Source: Halorussus rarus (lineage in GTDB: Archaea > Halobacteriota > Halobacteria > Halobacteriales > Haladaptataceae). From it: DNA of 64,000 bases. A model generated the notes under the pieces. That model saw nothing but the letters and a program-made list of their open reading frames with translations, was not told the origin of the DNA and did not search any database. Positions 47,553 through 56,607 of this stretch are shown one piece after another (position 1 is the stretch's first letter; each line of letters opens with the position of its first letter). The stretch spans positions 868,001 through 932,000 of the forward strand of contig NZ_QPMJ01000001.1 in assembly GCF_003369835.1 (NCBI RefSeq), in the 5' to 3' direction. Both the position numbers and the translations under genes were made by a program.

Positions 47553-49658
47553 ATGCCCGCCGATATCGACCCCGAGAACGAGGAGATCGAACCGGAGGAG
47601 CGACCGCACTACATCGACACCGGCCCCGAGGCCCGCGGTGAGGACGAGCACGTCCGGTACAACATCCAGGAGGCCGCGGCCACCGAGTACCGGTTCGCCG
47701 GGCGGATCGCCGGCTGGGAGGCGCGCGCCCCGTCGCGACTCGAGGGCCAGGTGAACCCGACGCTCGAGCTGGAGGCCGGCCAGACGTACAGCGTGGTCTG
47801 GGAGAACGTCGACGGTGCGCCCCACGACTTCGTCATCCAGGACGCCGACGGGAACCGGATCGTGGGGACCGAGGTGTACGCCTCGCAGGGCGAGACGGTG
47901 ACGCTGTCGTTCCAGGCCACCGAGGAGATGTCCCGGTACATCTGCACCGTCCATCCCAACTCGATGGTCGGAGACGTCCAGATCGCGGGCGAAGGGCCGA
48001 GTCCCGGCGGCCAGCAGGAACCGATCCAGCAGCCGCCCGGCCCCGGAGCCGCGGAGGGCGACGTCCCCGAGCTCTCGGTGACGACTAACATGCTCCGCGA
48101 GGACCGCGACCGCCGCGACTCGTGGCTCAGCTACGACAAGGGGCTGGGTCAGCGGGGGTACACGCCCGCCGACCGGCTCGACGCCGACAACGTCGCGAGC
48201 CTCGAGCAGAAGTACACCATCCCGACCGACAGCGCGGGGATGGAGACGAACCCGGTGATCGTCCCCTCGGACCCGCCGGTGATGTACTACACGACGAGCA
48301 ACCTCTCCATCGTCGCGGCCAACGCCAGGAACGGCAAGAAGTACTGGCAGTTCAAGTACGCGCTGCCGGAGGACGCGGTGGGCCAGACCGGCCGCAACCG
48401 GGGCGTGGCGGTGTGGAAGGACAAGGTGTTCTTCGCCACGACCGATTCGTACCTGGTGGCGCTCGACCGCTACACCGGCGAGAAGGAGTGGGAGACCCTG
48501 ATGCTCACCGAGCGCCAGCAGCAGGAGATGGACCGGCCCGAGCGGATGTCCATCAGCCAGGCGCCCATCGCCTACGACGGCCGGATACTCGTCGGCATGT
48601 CCGGCGACTTCGGCGGCTGGTGCGTCGCCTCCTCGGTCGACGCCGAGTCGGGCGACGTCCAGTGGACGGTCAACATGGCACCGGAGGACGCCTGGGTCGG
48701 GGACAGCTGGCGGTTCGCGAGCAACGCCCCGTGGATGAACCCCTCGGTCGACCCCGAGACGAACACGGTGTTCTACTCGGTGGGCAACCCCTGTCCGATG
48801 ATGAACGGCATCGTCCGGCCGGGCCCGAACAAGTACTCGAACTCCATCGTCGCGGTCGACATCGACTCGGGCGAGATCAACTGGGCGAGCCAGCAGATAC
48901 CCCACGAACTGTGGGACTACGACAGCCACGCCACCCCGACCGTCTTCGACCTCGAGGTCGACGGCGAGACCCGCCGCGCGGTCTCGACCGACCAGAAGGC
49001 CGGCTGGACCTACGTCTACGACGCCGAGACCGGCCGGCTGCTCGAGCGCACCGCGCCGTGGACCAAGCAGGACCACGAGTGGGCCGACCACTTCCTGGCG
49101 CTCCCGCCGCGGGGCGAGGAGAACGCCGGGACCTGCTGGCCCGGCACCATCGGCGCGACCGAGTGGCCGCCGTGCGCCTACGATCCCGACACCGGCATGC
49201 GGTACGTCGCCGCGGTCGAGGCGGCCCAGCGGGTCTCCTACGACCCCGACTGGGAGTACGAGACCCAGGGCGACATCACCCTCGCCGAGGGCGGGTCGCG
49301 GCTCGCCTCGGAGGACACCACCCACAACGCGTACGTCCAGGCGGTCGACCCCGCGAGCGGCGACCTCGCGTGGCGGACCGAGCTCCCGGACGTCAACCCC
49401 GAGTGGTCACACTGGCGCATCTGGCCCGGCGGCACGACCGCCACCGGGGGCGGCGTCCTGTTCGTCCCCTCGTCGGGCGGCCACGTCTACGCGCTCGACA
49501 CCGAGACCGGCGAGCGCATCTGGAGCGCCGAGACCGACGCCGACCGCATCACCCCGGCGCCGGTGGTGTGGGACGACCCCACCGAGGGGACCCAGTACGT
49601 GGCGGTCGCGGCCGACGACGAGATAACCGTCTGGTCGTCCGGCGGCTTCGAAGAGTAA
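47553..49658 (+). CDS. Cupredoxin-fused PQQ-dependent dehydrogenase
   Basis: 701 residues. Residues ~65-148 form a blue copper domain with ligands H91, C131, H134 and M138 (A-P-H-D-F; C-T-V-H-P-N-S-M). After a Pro/Gln linker comes an eight-bladed quinoprotein propeller (about 185-700): H-E-L-W-D-Y-D-S-H-A-T-P, W-P-P-C-A-Y-D-P, and G-G-T-T-A-T-G-G-G-V-L-F as in PQQ alcohol or glucose dehydrogenases. The vicinal Cys pair of methanol dehydrogenase is absent. The N terminus is highly charged with no signal peptide, though such enzymes act outside the cytoplasm. The fused copper site may accept electrons straight from PQQ. Confidence 0.85.
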   Translation: MPADIDPENEEIEPEERPHYIDTGPEARGEDEHVRYNIQEAAATEYRFAGRIAGWEARAPSRLEGQVNPTLELEAGQTYSVVWENVDGAPHDFVIQDADGNRIVGTEVYASQGETVTLSFQATEEMSRYICTVHPNSMVGDVQIAGEGPSPGGQQEPIQQPPGPGAAEGDVPELSVTTNMLREDRDRRDSWLSYDKGLGQRGYTPADRLDADNVASLEQKYTIPTDSAGMETNPVIVPSDPPVMYYTTSNLSIVAANARNGKKYWQFKYALPEDAVGQTGRNRGVAVWKDKVFFATTDSYLVALDRYTGEKEWETLMLTERQQQEMDRPERMSISQAPIAYDGRILVGMSGDFGGWCVASSVDAESGDVQWTVNMAPEDAWVGDSWRFASNAPWMNPSVDPETNTVFYSVGNPCPMMNGIVRPGPNKYSNSIVAVDIDSGEINWASQQIPHELWDYDSHATPTVFDLEVDGETRRAVSTDQKAGWTYVYDAETGRLLERTAPWTKQDHEWADHFLALPPRGEENAGTCWPGTIGATEWPPCAYDPDTGMRYVAAVEAAQRVSYDPDWEYETQGDITLAEGGSRLASEDTTHNAYVQAVDPASGDLAWRTELPDVNPEWSHWRIWPGGTTATGGGVLFVPSSGGHVYALDTETGERIWSAETDADRITPAPVVWDDPTEGTQYVAVAADDEITVWSSGGFEE

Positions 49659-49792
49659 GTCCGGACCGGCGCTTCCCGTCGGTTCGCCGAAGATTTTCCG
49701 CGGCTCTCGTATTCGCGACTCGGCCGCCCTCGGGAACCGGGTTCGGTTACGTATCGCTCTGCGGAGAGAAACCGGAAGCGGCCGGAGAACGA

Positions 49793-50539
49793 CTACGCCG
49801 ATTCCGCAACCGTCGCGGCGCCCGCTCTCGCCGCCTGGGTCGCCTCGGTCGTTGCGGTCCCGTTCGTCGCGGGCCCTTCGGCGAGCGAGACCCGGAACGA
49901 CCGGACCGTCTCCACGCTGGCGTTGCCGACCGTGATGGCCGGCGACGAGGCGTTCACCGGGGCGTCGCCCGCGACGTTCCCCGGGTTCGAGAGGTTCAGG
50001 CCCGCGGCCGACTGCACCGTCACGCTCTCGACGACGACGCCGTCGACCGTCCGGTTCCGGATGCCGACCCGCCGAACCGACCGGTTCGTCACGTTGAAGC
50101 CGCCGCCGAAGGGGACGCCGAAGGCCGAGAGCAGCTGGCGGCTCCGTATCGTCGCGTCCCTGATGCGCACGTCCGAGAGGTTCGCCCGCCGGACGTGGAC
50201 GCGCTCGAGCGAGACGTTGGCGAGCGTCACGTTCCGCTGCTGACCCATCTGGCGGACCGTCAGGTTCCGGACCACCACGTCGGTGGCGGTGACGTCGCGG
50301 AGCGCCACCGTCTCCGCCGAGAGGTTCCGCACGCCGACCCCCTGTCCGGACTGGGCCCGCGCATCGGCGGCGGAGATATCCGAACCGGGCGACTCGAAAT
50401 GTATATCGTCGTGCTCTGGGACCGGTGTCTGCGACCGGTCGTCCGGTCCGGCCGGGACTGTGGCTCCGGCCGCGAGCGGCGCGGCGACTGCGAGCGCGAT
50501 GGCGGCGACTACCAGCGTCGGGTATTCGCTGTCGAGCAT
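49793..50539 (-). CDS. Secreted sequon-rich repeat protein, paralogue of the next gene
   Basis: 248 residues with a signal peptide (hydrophobic about 9-27). The body is a series of short units of the type V-R-N-L-T-V and L-x-N-V-S-L-E, suggesting a beta-helix or stacked strands, with about ten N-x-S/T glycosylation sites. TATA-like GATTTAAGG on the minus strand lies 25-33 bp before the ATG at 50539. The segment around R-N-R-T-V-D-G-V-V-V-E-S matches that of the divergent neighbour, so the two are paralogues. No enzymatic motif; a surface or adhesion role is inferred. Confidence 0.75.
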   Translation of the reverse strand: MLDSEYPTLVVAAIALAVAAPLAAGATVPAGPDDRSQTPVPEHDDIHFESPGSDISAADARAQSGQGVGVRNLSAETVALRDVTATDVVVRNLTVRQMGQQRNVTLANVSLERVHVRRANLSDVRIRDATIRSRQLLSAFGVPFGGGFNVTNRSVRRVGIRNRTVDGVVVESVTVQSAAGLNLSNPGNVAGDAPVNASSPAITVGNASVETVRSFRVSLAEGPATNGTATTEATQAARAGAATVAESA

Positions 50540-50806
50540 TCACGGACAACCGCACGCAGACGCCCTTAAATCGGCGTCACCGTTGCGCGGGCGCGGCGGC
50601 GTCCGCCCGGCGGTAGTGAGTCGTTCCCCGGAGACCGGAGGCGGACCCTCCCCCCGACCGCGGCCGGCCGACCGGATTAACCCCGGTGTAACGTCCCGGC
50701 CGGAATCGAAACGCCGCTGTAATTCGAAACGGAGCGGAATGCCAGCGCCGGGTCGTCACAACGGACTCGGTCGTTTATCCGCGGGCTCGGCGTACCGAAG
50801 CGCGGA

Positions 50807-51814
50807 ATGAACGACACACTGGCGATACTGATGGCACTGGTCCTCGCGCTCACCGGCGGGGTGGCCGGGTTCCTCGGCGGCGCCGGCCCCGCCCAGTCGG
50901 GAGCGGGAACCGGTGACGCCGCCCTTCAGGAGACGACGACGGCGCAGGCGGAGACGACGCAGGCACAGGCGACGACGATGCGAGCCGAGACGACCGCGTC
51001 CCAGCAGTCGCAGGCCGACAACGGGACCCAGCAGGCCCAGTCCTCCGACGCGGCGCAGGGCTCCGGGACCCACGTCGAGGCCCGGAACGTGACCGTCGAG
51101 CAGCTCACGCTGCGTAACGTCACGGTCACGAACGCCCAGTTCGACCAGCTGACGCTGGTGAACGCCTCGGGCGAGAACGCGACCGAGCGGACCTACAGCG
51201 ACGTCACGGTCCGGCAGATCGCGTCGACCGGGTTCGCGACCGACCTGACGGTCGAGAACGTCACCATCAGGAACGAGTCGCTCGCCGAGGCGCTCATCGA
51301 GGAGACCGGCCGAGTCCGCATCGAGACCCGGCTCGTCATGGACGAAGCCGTGCTCCAGAACCGGACCGTGAGCGGGCTCGCGGTCGAGAGCGCGACCGTC
51401 AACGTCGGCGCGACCGAGAACGTCTCGGTGTCGCGGGACGGCGGGGCGGCGGCCACCGGCGGCGACCAGTCGGCGGGCCAGCCCGCACTGGCCGCCGAGA
51501 CCGCGGTGGTCGAGAACTACTCGCTGACCCGGCTCGAGCTGTCGGGGGTCTCGCTCGGCCAGGCCGGTGGGAACGAGACCGCCGAGGCCGCCGAGACGAC
51601 CGCCGACGCGGCCGGAACCACCACCGCCGCCGGGCAGACGACTTCGGCGGAGGGGACTACCACGGCCCAGCAGACCACCGCGACCGACGAGGCCCAGACC
51701 ACGGCCGGCGGCCAGACGACCACGCCGACCGAGACGACGCCGGCGGAGGCCCGGAGCGGCGCGACCGACGACGAGACGACCACCTCGGCCGACGGGAACC
51801 AGACCGAGGGATGA
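50807..51814 (+). CDS. Secreted Thr-rich sequon protein, divergent paralogue
   Basis: 335 residues: signal peptide (about 5-25), Thr/Gln-rich linker, a repeat domain (about 95-255) with R-N-V-T-V units and many N-x-S/T sites, and a Thr-rich C-terminal tail likely to be O-glycosylated. N-R-T-V-S-G-L-A-V-E-S-A-T-V aligns with the partner encoded on the other side. TATA-like TTTATC lies 28-33 bp before the ATG. There is no C-terminal membrane anchor or sorting motif, so it is released or held by other means. Confidence 0.75.
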   Translation: MNDTLAILMALVLALTGGVAGFLGGAGPAQSGAGTGDAALQETTTAQAETTQAQATTMRAETTASQQSQADNGTQQAQSSDAAQGSGTHVEARNVTVEQLTLRNVTVTNAQFDQLTLVNASGENATERTYSDVTVRQIASTGFATDLTVENVTIRNESLAEALIEETGRVRIETRLVMDEAVLQNRTVSGLAVESATVNVGATENVSVSRDGGAAATGGDQSAGQPALAAETAVVENYSLTRLELSGVSLGQAGGNETAEAAETTADAAGTTTAAGQTTSAEGTTTAQQTTATDEAQTTAGGQTTTPTETTPAEARSGATDDETTTSADGNQTEG

Positions 51815-51949
51815 CGACTCGCTGAGGGGACCCGTCGCGCCGGACGGGAACCGCTCAGGACGAGACGAGAGTGGGGGTCGGCGGGCGCGCCGACCCCTCG
51901 TCCGCCCGAACCATTATACGGCTGATAGCCGAACCTCCTGTGGGACAAC

Positions 51950-53167
51950 ATGGGGGAGACACGACGACAGTTCCTTCGAGCGACGGGTGTTTCGGCGGTC
52001 GGACTGGCGGGCGCGGTCGGCGGGGCGGCCGGCCAGTCGGACGGGGTCAGTCTGCTGCTCAACTGGAAGCCCAACGGGCTCCACATCCCCTACTACGCCG
52101 CGAGGGCGCGGGGGTACTACGAGGAGCAGGGCGTGAACCTGACCCGGATCAAGAGCGGGCAGGGGTCGGACTTCGCGGCCAAGCAGGTCGGCCTCGGCAA
52201 CGCGCCGCTCGCCGTCACCGGCGCCAGCCAGGTGCTCAACATCAACACCAGGGGGTTGAATCCGCAGTCGGTCGGGGTCGTGATGCAGCGGAGCCCGGTC
52301 GTGGTGTTCACGACGAGCGACGCCTTCGGCGGGCCGATGGACCGCGTCGACCAGCTCGCCGGGAAGACGGTCGGCACCGGCCCCGGCATGGTCCGGATAC
52401 TCACGAAGCTACTGCTTGAGCGGAAGGGCGTGCTCTCGGAGGTGGAGCTGGTCGACACCGGCTTCGACACGGTCCAGCAGCTGCTCAGCGGCAAGATCGA
52501 CGCCGCCGGCGGGGTGTTCGCCGACGCGGTGACCGCGCGCCGGCAGGCGGGCGAGGTCTACTCGATTCCGGTGGCCGAGACCATCCCCTCGTACGGGCAC
52601 GTCGTGGCCGCCAACTCACAGTTCGCGGCCGACAACCCAGAGACGGTACGGGGCTTCCTGAACGCGACCGCCCGGGGCGCGGCGTGGGCGACCGACAACC
52701 CCGAGCGGGCGACAGACCACCTGGTCGAGGCCAACCCGGCCATCTCCGAGACCGCGGACGTCCAGCGCGCCAAGTGGGTCGAGATGGCCGGCGACTACGT
52801 GCTGTCGGACGCGGTGCGCCGGCGCGGCTGGGGGTGGAGCGACGCCCAGCCGTGGCAGACGATGTACGAAGCGCTCCGGGACGCGGAGCTCCTCGGCGGC
52901 GAGACCGACCCGACGTCGGTCTGGACCAACGACTACCTCGACACGGAGTACGAGTACGTCGGGCAGTACGCGTCGCAGGTCACGCCGCCGGAGTCGACCG
53001 CCACCGGGACGATGGCAGGCGGCGCCGGCGCGACCGGGACCACCGCGGCGGGCGCGTCCGGGACGACGACCGGCACCGCGACGGGCAGCGACGCCGGAAC
53101 GACCGCGGCCGGCGGCACTTCGGAGCCGACGACCGTCGAGACGACGGCGGCGAACGGTTCGAACTGA
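51950..53167 (+). CDS. ABC importer substrate-binding protein (NMT1/SsuA type)
   Basis: 405 residues with a Tat signal (R-R-Q-F-L-R-A-T-G) but no lipobox Cys. The binding domain (about 30-340) begins L-L-L-N-W-K-P-N-G-L-H-I-P-Y-Y-A-A, as in the NMT1/THI5-like group that binds pyrimidine, sulfonate or other small organic compounds. A Thr/Gly-rich tail (about 345-405) is typical of haloarchaeal exported proteins. The TATA-like ATTATACG at 51913-51920 lies about 30 bp before the ATG. Permease overlaps its stop. Confidence 0.88.
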   Translation: MGETRRQFLRATGVSAVGLAGAVGGAAGQSDGVSLLLNWKPNGLHIPYYAARARGYYEEQGVNLTRIKSGQGSDFAAKQVGLGNAPLAVTGASQVLNINTRGLNPQSVGVVMQRSPVVVFTTSDAFGGPMDRVDQLAGKTVGTGPGMVRILTKLLLERKGVLSEVELVDTGFDTVQQLLSGKIDAAGGVFADAVTARRQAGEVYSIPVAETIPSYGHVVAANSQFAADNPETVRGFLNATARGAAWATDNPERATDHLVEANPAISETADVQRAKWVEMAGDYVLSDAVRRRGWGWSDAQPWQTMYEALRDAELLGGETDPTSVWTNDYLDTEYEYVGQYASQVTPPESTATGTMAGGAGATGTTAAGASGTTTGTATGSDAGTTAAGGTSEPTTVETTAANGSN

Positions 53168-54027
53168 TGGACGGCTCGGGGTCGCGGGCGTCCGGGTCGC
53201 GCTCGTCGGCGTCGGGGACGCCCGCGTCGGACGCGACGTCGCGCCGGCAAGACATGCGGACCCGGACGTCGGCCGCGACCCGGGCCTCGGGGCTCGCGGC
53301 GCGCGCCGCCCCGGCAGTCGTCACCGCAGTGCTCGCAGTGGTCGCGTGGTGGGCCGCCGCCCGGACCGCCGACGTGCCGGCCGTCGTCCTTCCGAGTCCA
53401 GTCGACGTGGGCGCGGCGTTCGCAGCCCACTGGCGAATCCTGCTCGAAGCCGCCGGCGTCACCGCGCTCACCGCGGGTCTCGGCGTCGTCGCGGGAGCGC
53501 TCGCGGGCGGGGCGCTCGCGGTGGCGATGGCCGCCTCCGAGACGACCCGTGCGGTGGTCAGGCCCTACGTGGTCGCGCTCCGGGTGGTCCCGCTGGTCGC
53601 GGTCGCGCCGCTGCTGTTCCGGTGGTTCGGCGACGGAGTGGGGGCCCGCGCCGCGCTGGCGGCCACGCTGGCAGTGTTCCCGGTGACGATCGCGACCTAC
53701 CAGGGGCTTGCCGCGACGCCCGACGAGTTCGTGGCGCTCGCTCGGTCGGTCGGCGCTTCGCCGGCGACGCAGTACCTCCGGGTGCGGCTCCCGGCGGCGG
53801 CCCCGCAGGCGTTCGCGGGCCTGAAGGTCGCTGCCGCCGCGAGCGTGGTCGGCGCGGTGGTCGCGGAGTTCCTGACCCTGACCGCGGGCGTCGGCTACCG
53901 GGTGTTCCGGGCGTCGACCCGGCTCCAGACCGCCCGGATGCTCGCCGCGCTGGGAGTGCTGGCGCTGCTGGGCGTCGGCTTCTACCTGGTGCCAGCGCTT
54001 GTCGAACGCCGATTCGACTGGGGGTAG
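53167..54027 (+). CDS. ABC importer permease A (SsuC/TauC type)
   Basis: 286 residues; ATG overlaps the stop of the binding protein. An unusual Ser/Arg-rich N terminus of ~45 residues is followed by five to six membrane helices and the coupling-loop motif G-A-S-P-A-T-Q-Y-L-R-V-R-L-P-A-A, the E-A-A-like loop that docks on the ATPase. Highly similar in plan to permease B, encoded on the other strand 29 bp away. Confidence 0.87.
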   Translation: MDGSGSRASGSRSSASGTPASDATSRRQDMRTRTSAATRASGLAARAAPAVVTAVLAVVAWWAAARTADVPAVVLPSPVDVGAAFAAHWRILLEAAGVTALTAGLGVVAGALAGGALAVAMAASETTRAVVRPYVVALRVVPLVAVAPLLFRWFGDGVGARAALAATLAVFPVTIATYQGLAATPDEFVALARSVGASPATQYLRVRLPAAAPQAFAGLKVAAAASVVGAVVAEFLTLTAGVGYRVFRASTRLQTARMLAALGVLALLGVGFYLVPALVERRFDWG

Positions 54028-54055
54028 CGGACGGGGCTGCAGGAACGCGAGCGGT

Positions 54056-54823
54056 TCACCGCCAGTCGATCCGGTTCTCGACCGCGACGACGGCGCCGTA
54101 CACCGCCATGCCCTCGGCGAAGAGGACGACGACCGCCGCCAGCACCACGTCGGTCTGGACGTTCTCGGCCCCGATGAGGACGAGGTAGCCCAGCCCCTCG
54201 TCGGTCAGGATCCACTCGGCCACCACCGCGCCGACCGTCGCGAGCGCGGCCGACTGCTTGAGGCCGGCGAACACCGAGGGCAGCGCGGCCGGCACCCGGA
54301 CGAACAGGAACGTCCGGACCGGGCCGGCGTCGACCGACCGGAGCAGGTCGAGGTACTCCTCGGGGGTCCCGTCGAGCCCCGACGCCGAGCTCACGTACGT
54401 CGGGAAGAAGGCGACGAGCGCGACGAACCAGAGCGCGGTGCCCGCGCCGGTCCCCAGATACACCAACAGTAGCGGCGCGACCGCGATCTTCGGCAGCACG
54501 CGCGCGGTGACCAGATAGGGGTAGAGCGCTCGCCGGAGCAGCGTCGAGTGGACCGTCACCGCGGCCGCGCCGAACCCCGCGAGCACGCCGGCCGCGCCGC
54601 CCCCGAGCACGGTCCGGAGGGTGACGAGCCCGTTGTGCGCGTAGAGCCCCGGCCGGGAGGCGAGCCGGTCGGCGACCGCGACCGGCGATGGGAGCAGGTA
54701 CGGCGGGACGCCGAGCAGCGCGACCACCGCCCACCAGACCAGAACGCCGACGGCGAGGCCGCCCGCCGGCAGCGAGACCCGCGCGGCCGGAATCCGGTCG
54801 GCGTAGCTCACCGGCGCCCGCAC
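54056..54823 (-). CDS. ABC importer permease B (SsuC/ThiX type)
   Basis: 255 residues, GTG start, 31 bp after the ATPase gene on the minus strand. Six hydrophobic segments and an EAA-type loop (R-S-V-D-A-G-P-V-R-T-F-L-F-V-R-V-P-A-A-L-P-S). Its helices and loop resemble permease A, so the complex may hold a heterodimer of permeases, or each permease may serve another binding protein. Confidence 0.87.
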   Translation of the reverse strand: MRAPVSYADRIPAARVSLPAGGLAVGVLVWWAVVALLGVPPYLLPSPVAVADRLASRPGLYAHNGLVTLRTVLGGGAAGVLAGFGAAAVTVHSTLLRRALYPYLVTARVLPKIAVAPLLLVYLGTGAGTALWFVALVAFFPTYVSSASGLDGTPEEYLDLLRSVDAGPVRTFLFVRVPAALPSVFAGLKQSAALATVGAVVAEWILTDEGLGYLVLIGAENVQTDVVLAAVVVLFAEGMAVYGAVVAVENRIDWR

Positions 54824-54854
54824 CTCCGGAGCCGGAACTCGGTCGTCGCGGGCC

Positions 54855-55667
54855 TCATCGCAGCTCGTACCCCTCGTGGAGCGCGGTCCGGACCCGCGCG
54901 ACTTGCTCCTGGAACGCCGCGGTGCCGTACACCGACTCGTCGCGCGGTCGGGGGAGTTCGACGTCGAACACGCCGGCGACCTCGCCGGGCTGGTCGCTCA
55001 TCACCACGCACCGGTCGGCGAGGAACACCGCCTCGGGCACGCTGTGGGTGACGAACAGCACCGTCTTGCGCTCCTCGCGCCACACCCGCCGGACCTCGAC
55101 GCCCATCTCCTCGCGGGTGAGCTCGTCGAGCTCGCCGAACGGCTCGTCCATCAGCAGCACCGAGGCGCCGAGGTGGAGCGCCCGGGCGATGGCGACCCGC
55201 TGACGCATCCCGCCCGAGAGCTCGGCGGGCCGGGCGTCGGCAAATCCCGAAAGGCCGACCGTCTCTAGCAGGTCCATGGCCCGGTCGCGGTCGGCCGACT
55301 TGCCGGCCATCCGCCGGAGGAAGGTCACGTTCTCGAGCGCCGACTTCCAGGGCAGCAGCGCGTGGCGCTGGAAGACGAAGCCGAACTCGCCCTCCCGGCG
55401 AGCGGCGTCGGGCGGCCGGCCGGCGACCCGGACGTCGCCCGCGGTCGGTTCCTGGAGGCCGCCGACCGTCCGGAGCAGCGTGGTCTTGCCGCAGCCCGAC
55501 GGGCCGATGACCGTGACGAACTCCCCCTCACCCACCCGGAGGTCGACGTCCGCGAGGGCGCGCACGGCGTCGAACTCGACCGTCACGCCGTCGAGCCGAA
55601 TGGCGTCGTCGCGTCGCTGGTCGGCCGACTCGCCCGCCGCGCGCACGCCGGTCTCGTCGTCTACCAT
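54855..55667 (-). CDS. ABC importer ATP-binding protein (SsuB/TauB type)
   Basis: 270 residues. Walker A G-P-S-G-C-G-K-T-T, Q loop, signature L-S-G-G-M-R-Q-R, Walker B L-L-M-D-E-P-F-G-E-L-D and the His switch V-T-H-S-V. The polar N-terminal 25 residues are a haloarchaeal extension. It is the only ATPase gene among two permeases and one binding protein in the neighbourhood, so it probably powers both. Confidence 0.93.
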   Translation of the reverse strand: MVDDETGVRAAGESADQRRDDAIRLDGVTVEFDAVRALADVDLRVGEGEFVTVIGPSGCGKTTLLRTVGGLQEPTAGDVRVAGRPPDAARREGEFGFVFQRHALLPWKSALENVTFLRRMAGKSADRDRAMDLLETVGLSGFADARPAELSGGMRQRVAIARALHLGASVLLMDEPFGELDELTREEMGVEVRRVWREERKTVLFVTHSVPEAVFLADRCVVMSDQPGEVAGVFDVELPRPRDESVYGTAAFQEQVARVRTALHEGYELR

Positions 55668-55886
55668 CGAGTTCGTGGGACGTAACGGCGCCGAGACATA
55701 GGTGGTTTTCGCCCGGCAGGGCCGAGCGGCGCGACGCCGTCGAACGCGACGCGCTCCCCCTGTCCGAGCCCGGAGACGTTCACGCGCCGGGAGCGATGCG
55801 ATTCGCCCACCCCCGGCCGATTTCGGATCCGGGTTTATAAGGTAGTTGCCAAAGCGGGTTTACGCGGGACACCCCAACGACCACCC

Positions 55887-56585
55887 GTGCCTTCTGCACT
55901 GTTTGTCGTGAGCGAAGAGGGGTACTGGGGAGAGGAGTGCGTCGAGCCGCTGCAGACGCTCGACGACGAGGGGTTCGACGTCACGGTCGCCACGCCGAGC
56001 GGGTCGCCGCCGGTCATCGACCCGACCTCGACCGACCCGGACGCGCCGTTCGTCGACGAGGAGACCGCCGAGCGAGTCACGGAGGTCCACGAGAACGACG
56101 AGCGACTGAACGACCCGGTGGCGGTCGCGACGCAGGACGCCGCCGACTACGACGTCGCGGTGTTCCCCGGCGGCCACGGCACCGAGTGGGACGTCAATCA
56201 GGATACACACGCCCGTCAGCTTCTGCGCGAAACCCTCTCGGGAGACGACGGCAAGGCGATGGTCGTCTGTCACGCCGTCGCCCTGCTGGCCTTCGCCCGG
56301 GACGAGGACGGCGAACCCATCGCAGCCGACCGGAACGTGACCGGGTTCCCGAACGAGTGGGACGAGGACATCGTCGACGACAACGACGTGCTGCCCGACG
56401 GCCGCAAGATGCCCTACTGGGTCGAAGACGAGGTCAGGGCCGCGGGCGCCAACTGGGACGCCGAGGTCGACTCGGACGCGAGCGTCACCGTCGACGGCGA
56501 CCTCGTGACCGCCCGTGGTCCGGAGTCCTCCCGCGAAGGCGCGAGGACGCTCCTCGACGAACTCGGTGTCGAGACGTCGGCCTGA
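55887..56585 (+). CDS. DJ-1/PfpI family protein
   Basis: 232 residues from a GTG; a TATA-like TTTATAAGG lies about 50 bp upstream, leaving a short leader. Nucleophile elbow V-V-C-H-A-V-A-L near residue 130, and an N-terminal acidic residue E-E in S-E-E-G-Y-W-G, as in Hsp31-like members that act as glyoxalase III or deglycase. Length and the G-G-H-G-T-E-W-D segment match the Hsp31/YajL-related branch. Chaperone versus glyoxalase activity cannot be decided. Confidence 0.88.
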   Translation: MPSALFVVSEEGYWGEECVEPLQTLDDEGFDVTVATPSGSPPVIDPTSTDPDAPFVDEETAERVTEVHENDERLNDPVAVATQDAADYDVAVFPGGHGTEWDVNQDTHARQLLRETLSGDDGKAMVVCHAVALLAFARDEDGEPIAADRNVTGFPNEWDEDIVDDNDVLPDGRKMPYWVEDEVRAAGANWDAEVDSDASVTVDGDLVTARGPESSREGARTLLDELGVETSA

Positions 56586-56607
56586 CGGGGCGGCCGCGCC
56601 GTCCCGC

